A DNA stretch of 64,000 nucleotides. It comes from Echinarachnius parma (taxonomy: Eukaryota; Echinodermata; Echinoidea; Clypeasteroida; Echinarachniidae). Shown one piece after another: positions 34,288-47,640 of this stretch. The notes beneath the pieces were generated by a model that ran no database searches, was not told the origin of the DNA, and was given only the letters and a program-made list of their open reading frames with translations. How positions within the stretch are numbered: the stretch's first letter is position 1; each line of letters begins with the position of its first letter. The DNA lies in assembly GCA_037951105.1 (NCBI GenBank), contig JBAMJV010008223.1:33582-97581 (forward strand), read 5' to 3'. The position numbers and the translations under genes are program-made.

Positions 34288-34505
34288 CTGAGGATTCAAT
34301 TATAGCTCCGTTTCCTTCATGTGCATTTGAGAAATTGCATTGCCCAACACATTCCGAAATGTTACTTTCCGCAACCGAAATGAAACTTGCATTGGGAATT
34401 ATTAATAATCTTGATGAGAAACTATTTGCGAGCGAAGCGCGCGGCAAAACGAGTTTTGCAGACTTTCTCAAAAGAAAAACAGCTATATTTAAGGATGATT
34501 GTTGA
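34288..34505 (+). CDS. Candidate 3' exon, unknown protein
   Basis: After the acceptor TTGGTTTTCTATAG a 72-codon frame runs to a TGA stop (AEDSIIAPFPSCAFEKLHCP at the start, FADFLKRKTAIFKDDC at the end). The composition is protein-like. It could be a terminal host exon or a transposase fragment. No upstream exon was identified. Confidence 0.25.
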
Positions 34506-34574
34506 TAATTGTTTTTGGTATTATATACTTCGATTTTTTCTTCATTTTTGGAATAATTGATGGAGCAAAACATT

Positions 34575-34640
34575 CATGTCCCCCCCCCCCAATGGAATAC
34601 TGCTCCCCCTGTCCCCCCCCCCCCCCCCCCCCCCCACTCC
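34575..34640. repeat. Two adjacent poly-C runs
   Basis: C runs of about 10 and 24 bases are separated by 'aatggaatactgctccccctgt'. They lie just upstream of the Tc1 remnant. Confidence 0.9.
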
Positions 34641-34659
34641 CCCCAGGATCGACGCATCT

Positions 34660-34913
34660 GTCTCTATTTCGTTGGAACATCGTTGGGTACGGTTTGTAAA
34701 ATCTTTAAACGTCATAGAGAGGAGGGTCAATTCACTGATACGAGCCCTATTGAGCATGCCTTGTATGCCTTAGCCCAAGCCATCAATGGCAGAGACAACT
34801 TTCTTCATACTCGACAAGATTTATTTCGGGCTCTGACCAACGAGTGGGAAGAGCAGTCTTTTGACAGCGTCAGCAAGCTCGATGGCAGCATCTTGCGACG
34901 TGTTAAGTACTGA
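34660..34913 (+). mobile_element. Internally deleted Tc1-like transposase remnant
   Basis: The frame joins a Tc1 first-HTH segment (YFVGTSLGTVCKIFKRHREE) directly to the C-terminal end (SPIEHALYALAQAINGRDN, then QDLFRALTNEWEEQSFDSVS and ILRRVKY). In full-length Tc1 proteins the second HTH, GRPR motif and most of the DDE catalytic core lie between these parts, so about 200 residues are missing. PIEH is normally NPIEHLWDEL, next to the last catalytic acid. Terminal repeats were not found. Confidence 0.8.
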
Positions 34914-37900
34914 CCTGTGTCACTATTTCGGTTCTATGATATTCCACCATCCATTTTACCTGTATTGAGATAAGGTAACATTATGCTCTCGTATTTGTCA
35001 ACAATTTCGCCCGCTGTGATGCTTTTAAATTGACTTGCTTTAATATTTTCGGGACACGATTTTGGGACACTGTACCTGCAGATTGCAGGGATTTATTTGC
35101 TTATTCTTTTGTCAATACTATATTTTATTCTTTACGTTTATTTGTAATGATATTTGTAATGATTCAGCTTGTGGTTATTGAACTGCAAACGCTTTGAATT
35201 ATCATTGTTGATCAGCTTTATCAATGTGTTTCCACCATGATTATACACGTTATGCATTGACTTTGTTTAAAAATGAAAATATGACGTAACAATTTTGCTT
35301 TGCTATTACTATCGTTATAACTAGTAGGACTTTATTGGTCGAAGTCTTAACACGTTCGATCAATATATTCCAACATTTAATACTCAAAATGGCAAATTTG
35401 ACCTTGGGAAAATTTCCCATATTTGTTTTCTACTCGAGTCCCCTCAGTAGGTGGACCTTGGATATTGAAAGGTCCGCGCGATTAAACGAATTAATGATGA
35501 AGCCATTCAACTTGCCTTTGTTTGCTTTGTTTCATAAGTAGAATAGAAATTTGAAGTGTCATCTGTCATATATCAAGATAACAATTATATTTACACGCAA
35601 TAATGCAGCCAAACATGCACATTGTGCAAACAGATTTAAACCACCGCCTTATGTTGCCTTAACTTATGTAAATGATATCACGATCTACTATTATAGTACC
35701 ATACATATAAGTTCAGTTAGCTGAGCAGAGTCCCATCAAAATATTGCCCATAGGAGTTTGCTCAGTATATTTAACACTACCGTATTAGTTTTATTATCGG
35801 TTTAGCTGTTCAATAAAAGAAGATGCGAGTTAATAATTGATCCGTTTGTATTAGATTGTATGACTTTATTGGTATCGTGATATTACTGATGATATTAAAA
35901 GTCTATACATACTGATCAATCATTAATTTTGCCTCCCCTTCTATAAAAGAACTTAACCGTTAACACAAAATAGTTTGACGAACAATTGTAATGAATACGT
36001 GGAAATGTATTTCTATATAAATGTAGATACTTTCCGATATGATTCCTGCTAAAATTAATGTTAAGTTTTAATAATTTAATTTATTCCGATAAAGATGTGA
36101 AAACAATTTTACGGGGAACATTGTAGTTTCTAAAATTACCATTAAAACCCTCTTTTAAACTTTTTAAAACCATGATGATCAATAAGTTTTGGAAATAGAG
36201 TGGATTTCCGTAACTTCCCAACTGCTGCGTTTGGGCTAACCGTATATTTGAAAAAGTTCATATGAGCAATAACATGGGATTTATTTCTCCAGAATAATGC
36301 ACTGATCAAAGGACTTCCGAACATCATATTTTCCTTTTTAAACAAAATAACTACACAAATGTGTATAATCCCATAATAAAAACAGACAAACTGGTAATGC
36401 TGATGAGCAAACTGAGATCATCATTTTAATAGCCGTGTGGGAATCTGGTGCCATTAACCTGTATTAAGATCTGGAACGCTCCAGATAACCAAATCATGCA
36501 GCTACAGAACAGAGTCCTATTTATTTACTCATCGTCCTCTTGAGTATAAATGTGTGGTTGAATTATGGGCATTTACTATAAATGTATACTCAATACATAT
36601 AGTCATCCTGATGTTAAATCGATAACAACAACAACATGGATATGCTGATCAAGAAGACCTTTGTGATAATTAATAAACTGGATATTAAAGACAATGGCCC
36701 AAATTCTCATCAGTGGCTTAACTTGAGCCCGGCCTGAAAAGGCAAAGACTAACGGTGAAATGCAGTTAAACCATTTTGCACTTGCAGACCTATTGATTGT
36801 TTCTATTCGCCACCAGAGATATTATAATTGTTTCCTTTCATTATCCAGTCAATCCCTTGACTTCTGCTTATAGGCATCAGGACATTGGGCCCCTCCGACC
36901 ACATATAGTATAGTCAGTTATCAGCCAAATTGCGTCCTGCATCTAGGATATTGTATTGCTGGTGACCGGTTACACTATTACCGAAATATCAAGCAAGCCC
37001 TTTTTAAATTCTTAAGCAGAGCTAGCCACTGATCCACTGACGAGAATCCGGGCCATTGATTCAATACAGCTCCTTATTTAAAAATTAGCAATGAGATTGA
37101 TGACTTTCATTAAATCTATAAAAAATGCTCTTTTCCATCGCGTACATTTTTAGTTTTGTCCGTTTTAGGGCGATTTCCCATAAGTATGTCCTGCAATCGA
37201 TTACATTAAGGCAATGAGCAGATCTAGTGAAATGAAGGGCATGCCTTGCCCTGGTACTAAACCGTGTTTCGTGGACGTTCGTAAAATGTTATATACCTGC
37301 ACAATGATACTTGACAATTTCAATGAAAACGTATAAAATGTAATTTGATCATAACGCCATTATAAAGCTATGGTGAAGAATCATCAGTTGTCCATTTTAT
37401 AACATAATTTACCAATAAAAATCCATGAAAAACTGAAAATTAATATCAAACGTTATTACATACTGCGCCTTGATTTTGACTACAAAATAATGAAAAGTGT
37501 TCTAGAATGCCTTAATTTTCAATCATAGATATCTCAGTATTTAGGAAGCACTTTAACAATGCAAAATCAATGCAAAATACTTTGTTCTTAAACTGTTGAA
37601 TAAAAGTGGGTCTCCTACATTTATTTTAATTAGAAATATTTATGGATATTGCAGCCGTTTGTGAACCGATGTATTTATTAATATAGGATTTTTTTTTAAA
37701 ACACTACATTTAATCCATCAATAATAGGTGATCTGCCACTAACTAGTCTAACTAGCTTATTTGTACAGTATATACTTTCAGGAGTAAAATGGCGCCAAAA
37801 CGCGAAAATATAAATATTTCTAAAAACAATCTTCTATTTACTTTCATTATTTATTTTATGATCTGTATACAGACATTTCGAAATACTTAATTGTACTTAG

Positions 37901-38293
37901 ATACTATTTGAAACAGTACTAATTATAATCTGCTTGGTGAATCCCAATAATATGACATTCCATATTGATTTGCATGCGAATTTTGACCCGAAATAAAAAA
38001 AAAAATACAAATATTGTGCGTATTGTTAAATCGTCTGTAAAAGCACCAATATGTGGTGCCATCTTGTAGCGCTCTTATAACATACGTGTCACACTTTAAT
38101 GCAATTGGTCCAGTCATACAGAAATTGGAACTACATCCCACCCCAAACACCCCCCCCCCCCCCCCCCCCCTCCCCACCTGGCGGATCCTTGGGAAATGCT
38201 TGAATAGTGTTGAGATTTCAACATCGATTTCGCTTGAGCTATAGAGCAATAGAGCAATATATTAGGTTTTATTTCTATTCAATCCTGTTCAAT
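34914..38293. other. AT-rich intergenic DNA, no gene recognised
   Basis: No convincing coding exon, RNA or transposon termini. There is one poly-C run of about 24 bases at 38148-38171. Short open frames (such as 36142-36345 on the minus strand) have no supporting signals. Confidence 0.5.
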
Positions 38294-38297
38294 TTAA

Positions 38298-38856
38298 AGG
38301 GATAGTTGAGTTTCGGTATTTAGGGCGCTACACAGAATAGTTTTGTTGTGAGGAAATGAACAACTAAGTGTTAAAATTGAAAGAACATATAATCTTAATG
38401 ATAGAATAAACTTTATTTGATAAAAAAATAAGTTAAGAAACGGCTGAAATATCCATAAACATAACCCTTTGTAATGCTTGTGAGGCCCCATAATTATTCG
38501 ATAATTCTGAACCAACCGCTAAAATTATTTAAAATATCCTCTTTTCAAAAATTTACAAAAGAGGTTTGTAATAGTTGTTGATTATCTCTCTATCTATCAC
38601 TTTTTCAACAGAACCTCACATGCACAATATTAATTTAAAGTAGTTGAAACCAAAAGAGCGCCGTTTTTAGTTTTTACGGGTATTTTTTAATGATAACAGG
38701 CTTTTTACTTTGTCGTTTGTATTAGTTTTAATTCCTTTTGAGCATTGTGGAGTTATAACTAGTTATAATTAGTTTGTAATGTAATGGTGCAGGTTTTGGT
38801 TACTAAAATTCAGTTGGACCAAAACCGTACTCTCTTTACCAAAACTCAACTATCCC
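38298..38856. mobile_element. TTAA-flanked MITE, family T copy 1
   Basis: Flanked by TTAA on both sides. The inverted termini read AGGGATAGTTGAGTTTCGGT and, from the other end, GGGATAGTTGAGTTTTGGTA. Related copies are at 53122 and, reversed, 49329. It contains 'agggcgctacacag' near one end. No coding capacity. Confidence 0.85.
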
Positions 38857-38860
38857 TTAA

Positions 38861-40945
38861 AACCATAATAGAACTAATATCCCCATATATTAAATATCAT
38901 GGTTATAATATCCAGGATAATAGCATAGCGTGCCAAGCGTATGTGTTTTGTCAGTCCAGAGTTCTATTTGAACACACTTATCGAAACCATCATAGCGATT
39001 GGAGATGATAACAGTTTCGTTTATTTATCATAGTTTGAATTCGTTTAGAATGCAACGAAGTAATATCAATACAATATTCCCTCAATTCCAATTTGGAAAA
39101 CATTATTCTGTAGATAGGGTCACCATGGTCACGCACATGTTTATTTAAAACAAATATATAATCGTCATCTTCTTCTTCTTCTTCTTCTACTTATTCTGTA
39201 TGTTGTTTTTCTTTCTCTCCTTCATATGTTGTATGCTAAGTTGAAAATTTCAGTCCTTCTTCATGTCTAGTTATATAAATCTTATACATGGCTTGTTTAC
39301 ATGGATATTCTGGAAGACACCTAATAGTTTAAAGTGAAACCAGTAAAGTGTCTAACTCCACGAACATTACTCGTAGCTTCCACATTTCTCTTCTACCGGG
39401 TTGTTTGGCTTATGGTAAGAGAAGAATAAATAGGGTTAGATTTGTTTTAATACCCCTTTAGTATGACGATATCTATCTTTGATAATCATTCAGCTCAAGA
39501 CCGTTAATGAACGGTCATAAACCTTATATACGTTATACAGTAATTCGTTGTAAAAGCTTACGCAAATTTTTGCTTTTTTAACCAAGAAAGCAGTGTTCTT
39601 TGTCAATGAAACTTTCACACATTATTTGGACATATCTTACAAGGATTTTGGTATAGGATGGAAGTCTCAAATGTAATTTTGGGCAATATATGACACTTTA
39701 CAGGTGCATTATGAAATGGTGGCCTCGGCCCTCGGGCATACCCATTATGATTTGTTTGATGATATGAAGGAACCACGATATCAAAACGTTTCCTCGAGTG
39801 TTTATTCAGATTGTTAATATTTGCCCAATGATTAAAAAATAACCCCTACCCAAAGTCTAGTTTCTAGATGAATAATAAGTACACCAATTTTATTTTATAA
39901 TTGTCTGCTTTTAGAGTAGTTCAGTAACCCTCTTGGTGTTAAATGCAATATTCGATGCATCAATATAAATTAATGATTAAAGCTGGCATGTTGCTATCAA
40001 AAACGTTTGTATCTTTAATCATGCTTGAATTGTGGCAGGATATCATAACGTCTAGGAGAGTAGGCTGTTTCACTCAAATAGCAAACATTCGTACAAGAGT
40101 GTGACATTCAGACAGTGTGTTTTAAACATCAATAATGCGAATTTCACACAGAGATTATCATAATTAATTACTGCATTAGGAACTTCGGTATATATGCACA
40201 AATGTAAATATTTGTAAAGACGTGTATAACCTCATACAAATTCTTTCATGAAGCGTCCACTCATAACTCACCCAAACTTATCATCATGATAGCATCCCTT
40301 TAATATCAAAGTGTTATCATATTATACGTAGTAATCCCCATTATATATATATTGCAATCCGAAGGCAAGTTTGCAGATGTTATTCAACTGTTTTATTTGC
40401 ACAGTCAATGATTTCACAAGAATTAAACGATACTGAACGAAAATAGAGACAATTAAATGAAATGCCACAAAGCACAAACAGGAAATCGAAGGTCAAATGT
40501 ATTTAATTTTAGTTTGACATCATGAGGCGGTTTGCCAAATTGAATATTTGTTTGTTATTTGGTATTTTTTTGCATATTTCGGGCGTTTTCTGTCACAGCC
40601 CCACACAGTATGTTGTACAGTATGTATATACAGGGAGGGGTACGTCATGCACACGTAGCTATACATTTACTAAGAATGACCATTTTAATTTTAAATGAAA
40701 TGTACAAGTGTACGGGCTTGACCGACATGAATTAAGTTCGACCAGTTTTGCCCCCTTTATGGGATATTCGTATACTTATTTTCATCGTCAAAAAAAAAAG
40801 AAAAAGCATCAACAAAACAACGAGGTTGGCAGGTACAACCTCAAAGGGATCTAGTACCATTGTCCAATATAAATGTAATGTTTTGTACAATGTAGTAGCC
40901 TTTTTTTTTTTTTTTTTGACAAACAGCTAAAACGGGCTTCATCGT
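38861..40945. other. Intergenic DNA, no gene recognised
   Basis: AT-rich and non-coding, with a (TTC)n tract near 39170. A short block at 40789-40835 ('caaaacaacgaggttggcaggtacaacct') recurs at 59290-59330, suggesting an unclassified repeat. Confidence 0.5.
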
Positions 40946-40959
40946 TTAGGTGCCCAGAA

Positions 40960-41170
40960 ATGTCCCCCCCAAAAAAAAATAAAATAAATAAAATAAAATA
41001 AATAAAAATAAAATTAAGAAATAAATAAATTTAAACAAATACAAAATACAACATACACAATTTAAAAAAATAAATAAATACAAAAAGAATACATGAAATA
41101 AATAAATAAAATAAATAAATAAAATAAAAATAACTAAATAAATAAATACATTTTGTTTTAATAGAAAAAA
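40960..41170. repeat. (AAATA)n low-complexity tract
   Basis: A long A-rich AAAT/AAATA array on the plus strand after a short C run. It may be the expanded tail of an old retroposon, but no body is recognisable. Confidence 0.8.
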
Positions 41171-41309
41171 AAAGAAATCGATTGAGCATTTACTATTTGT
41201 AATCACATTGTTCAAGGGCATATCTACGCTTTTACAGTAAGGAGGGCACAGGTTTCACCTGACAAACAGCAATAAAGGGCTTTATCATTTGAAGTGCCTT
41301 AACATGATT

Positions 41310-41515
41310 TTGAGTAGTGGAGTGGCATGCTATGCTGGTTCGGGCCTTTGCCTTTTATTGCGAAAGTTCTGGGTTCAATACCCAGCCCAGTATGTCCTGT
41401 TTGTCATTATGCAAGATACCTTGCCATAGTTTTTTTTTCCAAACTCATGGGCGGAACACCCTATCGGACACAGGCTGGTTTTCGTAGGGGTCCTTACAAT
41501 AAAAATACATAACAC
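41310..41515 (+). mobile_element. tRNA-derived SINE
   Basis: A tRNA-like head has an A-box-like TGGCATGCTATGCTGG and a B box GGGTTCAATACCC, followed by a tRNA-unrelated body ('ttgtcattatgcaagatacc', 'catgggcggaacaccc') and an A-rich end. Confidence 0.7.
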
Positions 41516-41624
41516 AATCAAATCATTTTACATTATAATGATACATCTAAAATACAGTCCTTATACGCTATCTACATTGATAATTTCAGGAAAAAATTAA
41601 AGAAAGGCAAATGGAGTAGAGCCT

Positions 41625-41644
41625 TCCCCCCCCCCCCCCCCCCC
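41625..41644. repeat. Poly-C run
   Basis: About 20 consecutive C followed by ACACACA. Confidence 0.9.
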
Positions 41645-41825
41645 ACACACACAAAAGCAACAACGGTCATAATATTAATACAATTATACAAGCGCTTAGT
41701 TTATACAATTAATCAATTTAAACATTTTTAAGACAATTAATGAAGTCTGAGAAAATATGCGATTTACTAGAGAATTCCATAATTTAGTAGTAAATAGTAG
41801 ATGGTTGTCATTGAGTTATTGCTGT

Positions 41826-42510
41826 AAAGGTCTTGGAAAGGCACGGAATTTGACTCAGAAATAAGTTTATGAAACCTGCATCAGTGGAATCTTGTTATTA
41901 CGTTGAGCTTAGAACCATTAAAATTACCTTGTAATATCAGGGAAAACAACGAAAAATGATCTTGTTACAGTGGACCTCTTTATAACTTTGTTATAACAAA
42001 ATACCTGATATAGCGATGCTATGTCACAGCTTCTATGTATTTCTTTGTGTTTATTCTGTGATAGTTCAATTGACCCGAGGTGCTCGTTATAACAAGTTTC
42101 ATTGTATATTAGAGCTCTGGTGAACACGGTATCACTGTATCTCTTTAAATGGAATTATTTATGTAAAGGTCATGGAAAGTCATGAAAATTTGTCTTGAAA
42201 ATAAGAGTATGAACAGTTGGTATAAACCCTGGATCATTGGAACTCTGTTATAATGTGAGCTCAGAACCATTACAATGACCTTGTTATGTCAGGGGGTACA
42301 ACTAAATATAAGAGAACCCTTTTTATAACGAACTTTGTTGCAATGAGGTACCTGATATAGCGAGGCTATGTCACATGTTCTATTATGTATTTCATAATTT
42401 GAAGCCTTGAGACTATGAGATACCTGATATAACAAGGTACATTCAATGGGCCCGAGGTGCTCGTTATAACGAGTTTTCACTGAATATCAGAGCACTTATT
42501 AACGAGATTC
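41826..42510. repeat. Two diverged tandem units with GTTATAACGAG motif
   Basis: Two units of about 340 bp share 'ggtcatggaaag', 'agaaccatta-aatgaccttg', 'acctgatatagcgaggctatgtcac' and 'cccgaggtgctcgttataac'. Motifs such as 'tcgttataacgag' next to 'ttcactgta' resemble pogo/mariner termini. Probably an old DNA transposon duplicated in tandem. Confidence 0.6.
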
Positions 42511-43657
42511 CACTGTATCACGTGTAATGCTGTTGTGCCGTATTGCGACGGCTCAGCTAAATATTCAACATATGAGGAGCTATATAAATCTAAACATTAT
42601 TTGTTTTAATTTCAAATAAGGAGCTTAGTTCCACAAGGTGCTATTTCCACTTTCCATAAAAAAAGAGTTAACAATAGCAGTATATAGATAAGCTACATTA
42701 GGCGTAGCCGCTCCTTTATAGAAATCCACATTTAAACAAATTGCACAATAAAAATAAAAAATATAGAACGCTTCCTTTTCCTATTCCAATAGGCATGTGT
42801 AAGAAGTTAAACAAAGAAACCTGCTTTTCTCCAAAGCTGAACAAATGGATTTAGCACCATTTGGAATTACGCTCTTAGAGGCTTTATTGCAATGTTCGCT
42901 CTATAAGTACTTATTATCAGTATTAATCGTTAAAACATAACATTGTAATTGAACATAATCATGTATGATATTGTTTTTTATGTGACACTTAGTTCATGCT
43001 AAATTCATATGATTCTTATAGTGTACAGTCATCTAATATTAATTGAGATTTTTGTTTTGATTTAAAGCTGGTCGCAAAATATTTCTAGGGATACAACTCT
43101 GACATATAATGTACCACAAAATATGGCTTGATAAGAATTTCCAATACAATTCTGAACGAGTCACATTTGTTTGCTAATAAGTCCAATCTATAACATGTAC
43201 AAACGAATACAAAAAAAAATGTTTCCAATGCAGATCGAAACTCTATTGCAAAGTGTGTATACAGAACGGAGAAAATCAAATGCTAGTATATGAATCACTT
43301 CGTGCATTAAAATGGGATTAAGATCTCCCAAACATTGCTACATCAGCAACAATATTGTGTTAACAAGCAGGTACGACACAGTTCTGGCAGATGTCCAATT
43401 TGTTAGTGTTCATTTCCCGCTTTATTTGCCTCTCCATATACATGAACAATATGTGTGTATGATCAATGCAATCATAACTGCATATCAGCATGTTAGTTAA
43501 ACATGCATTACAGTGTTGGATAAAGACATGAACATGTAATGGTTGTGTAGTGATCTCCTGCATTGACACTTTATGGGTTAACAATTAACATATGATTTTA
43601 GTTCTTTTTTTTTTCTTCCTGATTTCAATTCTGACTGTTGTTAATGAGGACTGTTTA
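42511..43657. other. Intergenic DNA, no gene recognised
   Basis: AT-rich non-coding sequence without clear repeats. Confidence 0.5.
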
Positions 43658-44938
43658 TATTTGTGTTAAGTGATATTTTTGTCTGGAATAATCCGAAACA
43701 GGTTAAGGTGCAATTTCGGTTTTACTTTGACTTAACATATGATGTACAAATAGTTTTCACCAGGGGTTACTTGTTTCAACTAAATGCTTGTATACGTCCG
43801 TGCAAATTTCAAAAAGTACTTTGATTAATCAAAGTTTTTAACGATTATTAGCAGAAATTAAGATAAAAAACATGTTTAAACATTTACAACAGCATGCTTA
43901 ATGTACGTGGCACATGAGATTGCAATAATCCTAAATGATCGGTAAATAACCGCGATGTAGTAACTTGTTTACCATGTGCAAAAAGTGATGCATGGTAGTA
44001 ACAATCATTATTTTTGTGATCTGTTAGGTCCACTGAGTTATGTGTGAATATTTAATGTTAAATGGATGTTATTTGGTAAAGAAATGAGCGAAAATGCAAA
44101 GTGATATTCACGAACTCATTGCACTGACTTTGTATCAGATTATGAATGTCAAATGAATAGTTCAAAATACAAAGACTTCAATAGTAAATATATTTTATAC
44201 GAACACAACAAGGTATGAGAGAAGTGCTACGGATCCAAGAAATATTTGTGTTAAGTGATATTTTTGTCTGGAATAATCCGAAACAGGTTAAGGTGCAATT
44301 TCGGTTTTATTTTGACTTAACATATGATGTACAAATAGTTTTCACCAGGGGTTACTTGTTTCAACTAAATGCTTGTATACGTCCGTGCAAATTTCAAAAA
44401 GTACTTTGATTAATCAAAATATTACCGATCACTAGAAGAAAGTAACAGAAAAAACATGTTTAAGCATTGAAGATTCTCAAGTGAAGAGGAACATGCATGT
44501 TACCCGCGGAGAACTAGGGTAATTCCTAATTTAGCCCAATCCAATAACACTTAATGTACGTGGGACATAGTCGATATTGCAATAATCCTAAATGATCGGT
44601 AATCAACCGGGTAATTAGTCACTTGTTTACCATGTGCAAAAAGCGATGAATGGTAGATACAATCTTTATTTTTGTGATCTGTTGGGTCCACTGAGTTATG
44701 TGTAAACGTTTAATGTTAAATGGATGTTATTTGGTCAAGTAATGAGCAAAAATGCAAAGCGACATTTACTTACTCACTGTACTGACGTTGCTTTACGGTT
44801 ATGAACGTCCAGTGGATAGATAAAAAGCCAAAGACTTCAATCGTAAATATATTTTATACGAACACAACAAGGTATGAGAGATATGTTAAAGTTCCATGTA
44901 AGATTTGAGGATTTGGACAATGTAATTAGATACCTTAA
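43658..44938. repeat. Tandem segmental duplication (about 585 bp) with MITE H copies
   Basis: A block of about 180 bp at 43658-43840 ('tttgtgttaagtgatatttttgtctggaataa') recurs almost unchanged at 44243-44425. Each is followed by a copy of MITE family H (about 43958-44240 and 44605-44934). The second ends TTAGATACC|TTAA. The whole unit, MITE included, appears to have been duplicated. Confidence 0.8.
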
Positions 44939-45104
44939 CCCATTGCATCATTTATACCAGGTCTCAATATCAGTGCTGACTCTCTTCAAGATCATGCGTC
45001 CTTCAACATATCAATTAATTGTTAATAAATAGTATGATAGTTTCTGTCACTTGTTAGATGCTCCTTGAACACACTAATATTTGCATGATTTAACGATTAC
45101 TTAC

Positions 45105-45186
45105 CTGCTGGTATGTTGTAGTCAACAGAGGGAACAGAGGTAGAAGACATGGAATAACTCTGGAATGTCCGGGACCTTTGTTGAGG
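45105..45186 (-). CDS. Candidate small exon (stalk-like)
   Basis: An 82-nt exon with an excellent pyrimidine-rich acceptor (TACCTTCATCCCCTATAG) and donor (CCAGCAG|GTAAGTAAT). The phase 0 to phase 1 frame reads PQQRSRTFQSYSMSSTSVPS and ends VDYNIPA. The composition is Ser/Thr-rich. It resembles the exon at 48606 in phase, donor context and the ending N-I-x-A. No gene body was found nearby. Confidence 0.4.
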
Positions 45187-45429
45187 CTATAGGGGATGAA
45201 GGTAGAAGAGCAGGACGAGGACAAATATTAGTGTGATATCTTATATCATGTTATGTTGCTGCGTGTATTTAATGACCATATAATATATACATTTCTATCA
45301 GCTATATTTTAAATCCGCACATTTATCTTGCGAGCCATCTCAACTCCCAGGGGAGCATACTTACCCCCTCTGCTCTACTTTACAAAGCACTACTGGGTCA
45401 TTTCACACCCGATCAAGAACCCATTAATA

Positions 45430-45555
45430 CTCATGTGTAGAGAGCAGCAATGTGGATTAAATGCTTTGCTGGACCGCGGCACTGATAAGGTTCGAACTCG
45501 GGTCCCGTTATTATAAGTCAATCGCTTATCCCGATCGTGCCACAACACCAGATGG
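45430..45555 (-). mobile_element. tRNA-derived SINE
   Basis: The minus strand has A box TGGCACGATCGG and B box GAGTTCGAACC about 45 bp apart, then a non-tRNA body containing 'gccgcggtccagcaaagc'. The pol III promoter spacing is right for a SINE head. Confidence 0.7.
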
Positions 45556-46059
45556 GGAACTCGACGTGTTTTCTTTCATTTTCACTGCCAGAACATGGTA
45601 AATAATCATGCAATAGTATGTTTCCTCATCAGAACCACTGACCATTGTATCGATTAATTTTTAAAAATATACGAACTCAAGGCGGGAATTAGTATTATGT
45701 ACAAGTCCTTAAATGATCACTGGAGGTGGCGGAGGGTGAACTTAAGGAGGAGTTTGTTGAAATAATTGGATTCAACATCTAGCGAAAGACTCCGAAACAA
45801 AATTTCAGATCGGACCAGTGATCATAAACCGATATGAATTTAAGTTGTAAAATACCAACATGAAAGATAAAACAATTGTGCAGATACATGAAGTTAAACT
45901 AAAATACAAACTCACTTGTGGAATGTATTAAAAACCGTCACAGGAGCCTTTTTGCTATTTTGTACAATGTTTTCAAAGTGTGCAGGGCATTGAATATTCA
46001 TTAAGTCATGCTTCATCGTACTACAATGAGATCTCATATATGACTATTTTGCAGCAATA

Positions 46060-46210
46060 ATGGTTATGATTAGGATTGGGCTAAGGGTGCCTCTTAAACT
46101 GAGGTCATGGGTTCAAAACTCTGATAAATCTTACAGTATGACCCAAAATACTAAGCATGGCCGGTTTGCTGACCTATTAGGATCCCATACACAGTTACAG
46201 TGTTTTTATA
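46060..46210 (+). mobile_element. Probable degenerate SINE
   Basis: GGGCTAAGGGTG and GGGTTCAAAACTC are spaced like A and B boxes. They are followed by 'tgacctattaggatcccatacacag', which recalls the body of the SINE at 41310. The match to box consensus is imperfect. Confidence 0.4.
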
Positions 46211-46402
46211 TTATAACACATAACAAGTTCAATGTACAAGATAGATAATTTACATGTGTCTTACCATGTGATACTAGACTGGATAAACATTAAATTAATT
46301 AACACATTTTGGAATGAGGGAGAAAACATGTAAGCGAAACAGTTCTGCAACATCACACCGTTATCGCATGGAATCGCCATATAATTTATTTTATTTTCAT
46401 TA

Positions 46403-46436
<34 letters not shown>
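46403..46436. repeat. (AT)n microsatellite
   Basis: About 15 uninterrupted AT dinucleotides. Confidence 0.95.
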
Positions 46437-46438
<2 letters not shown>

Positions 46439-46649
46439 CATCTTTATTTATTCAAATCAATCGAATGTTACAAAGAAGGGTTGAAACCCAGGTCCATGGC
46501 AGAAGTTGAACATAAATTCGCATTCTGCAATTGGCAGGGTGAACAGGATAATACATACAGACAGAATAACTGGAACAGTTTACAAATTAATAAAACATAC
46601 AAATATACAAATTTTCTCGCGAATTTATACATGTAATGAACGAACAAAT

Positions 46650-47640
46650 TCTTATTCCTTGTTTTTTTTATACAAGTGTATTTTTTTTTTTTACTCATTA
46701 CAACTTTTCCTAAGTCTATTTTTTAATTAAAAAAGGTAAATAGCATAATTATGCGATTATTCAAACAACAACCAAACAATGGATTTATCATTATTAAGAA
46801 AAGTTTACCTAAAATGTATGTACCATTTTCATATAATTCAAGTGTATTTTATCAATCATTACAACCTTTCATAATTTTTTTTTCAAGAAGCTAAGTAGCT
46901 TGATTATAAATTCATTCAAATAACAACAACAATCAAACAATGTACTTATCATTATTACAAATAATTAAGCTACAATTAATAAATCCTTTTTTTTTGTAGC
47001 GTGGCTATCTATAGAGCTCTACACAAACTGAATGCATATAATGCATTATTGTACTACTTATAATGAAACAATAATCAAACTATGAATCAACCAGTGCAGA
47101 TAAAAACAGGAGTATATCGAGCTATATCACTATTTAGCATATATAAAAAAGTTTCATTAATGGCTTTTGACTAATATCAATATCAATATTTCCTTTTCAT
47201 ATTTTATAAAATTCAGGTGTATTTTATTGCTCATTACAACTTTTCCTAAGTATATTTTTTAATTCAAACAGGTAAGTAGCATAATTATGCGATTATTCAA
47301 ACAACAACCAAACAATGTATTTATCATTATTGAGAAGAATTAACCTACAATTCATGTTTCATTTTCATATAATCCAAGTGTATTTTATCAACCATTCCAA
47401 CCTTTCATAAGTTTTGTTTTTGTTTTTAAGAAGCTAAGTAGCTTAATTATAAATTCATTCAAACAACAACAACAACAATCAGACAATGTACTTATCATTA
47501 TTACAAAATAAGTAACCTACAATTAATAAATCCTTTTTGTGGCGTGACTATCTATAGAGCTCTACACAAACTTAATGAATATAATTATTGTACTACTTAT
47601 AGTGAAACAATAATCAAATTATGAATCAACCAGTACAGAT
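46650..47640. repeat. 536-bp tandem duplication with internal repeats
   Basis: 'tcattacaacttttcctaag' occurs at 46695 and 47231, and homology continues for the full 536 bp. Each unit itself contains two related sub-blocks of about 170 bp ('caagtgtatttt', 'attcaaacaacaacaa', 'tatcattatt'), so there were two rounds of duplication. Non-coding. Confidence 0.8.

Noticed and set aside
40946-41221. A Phe/Leu-rich 'membrane protein' frame
   Set aside because: Translation of an (AAATA)n low-complexity tract.
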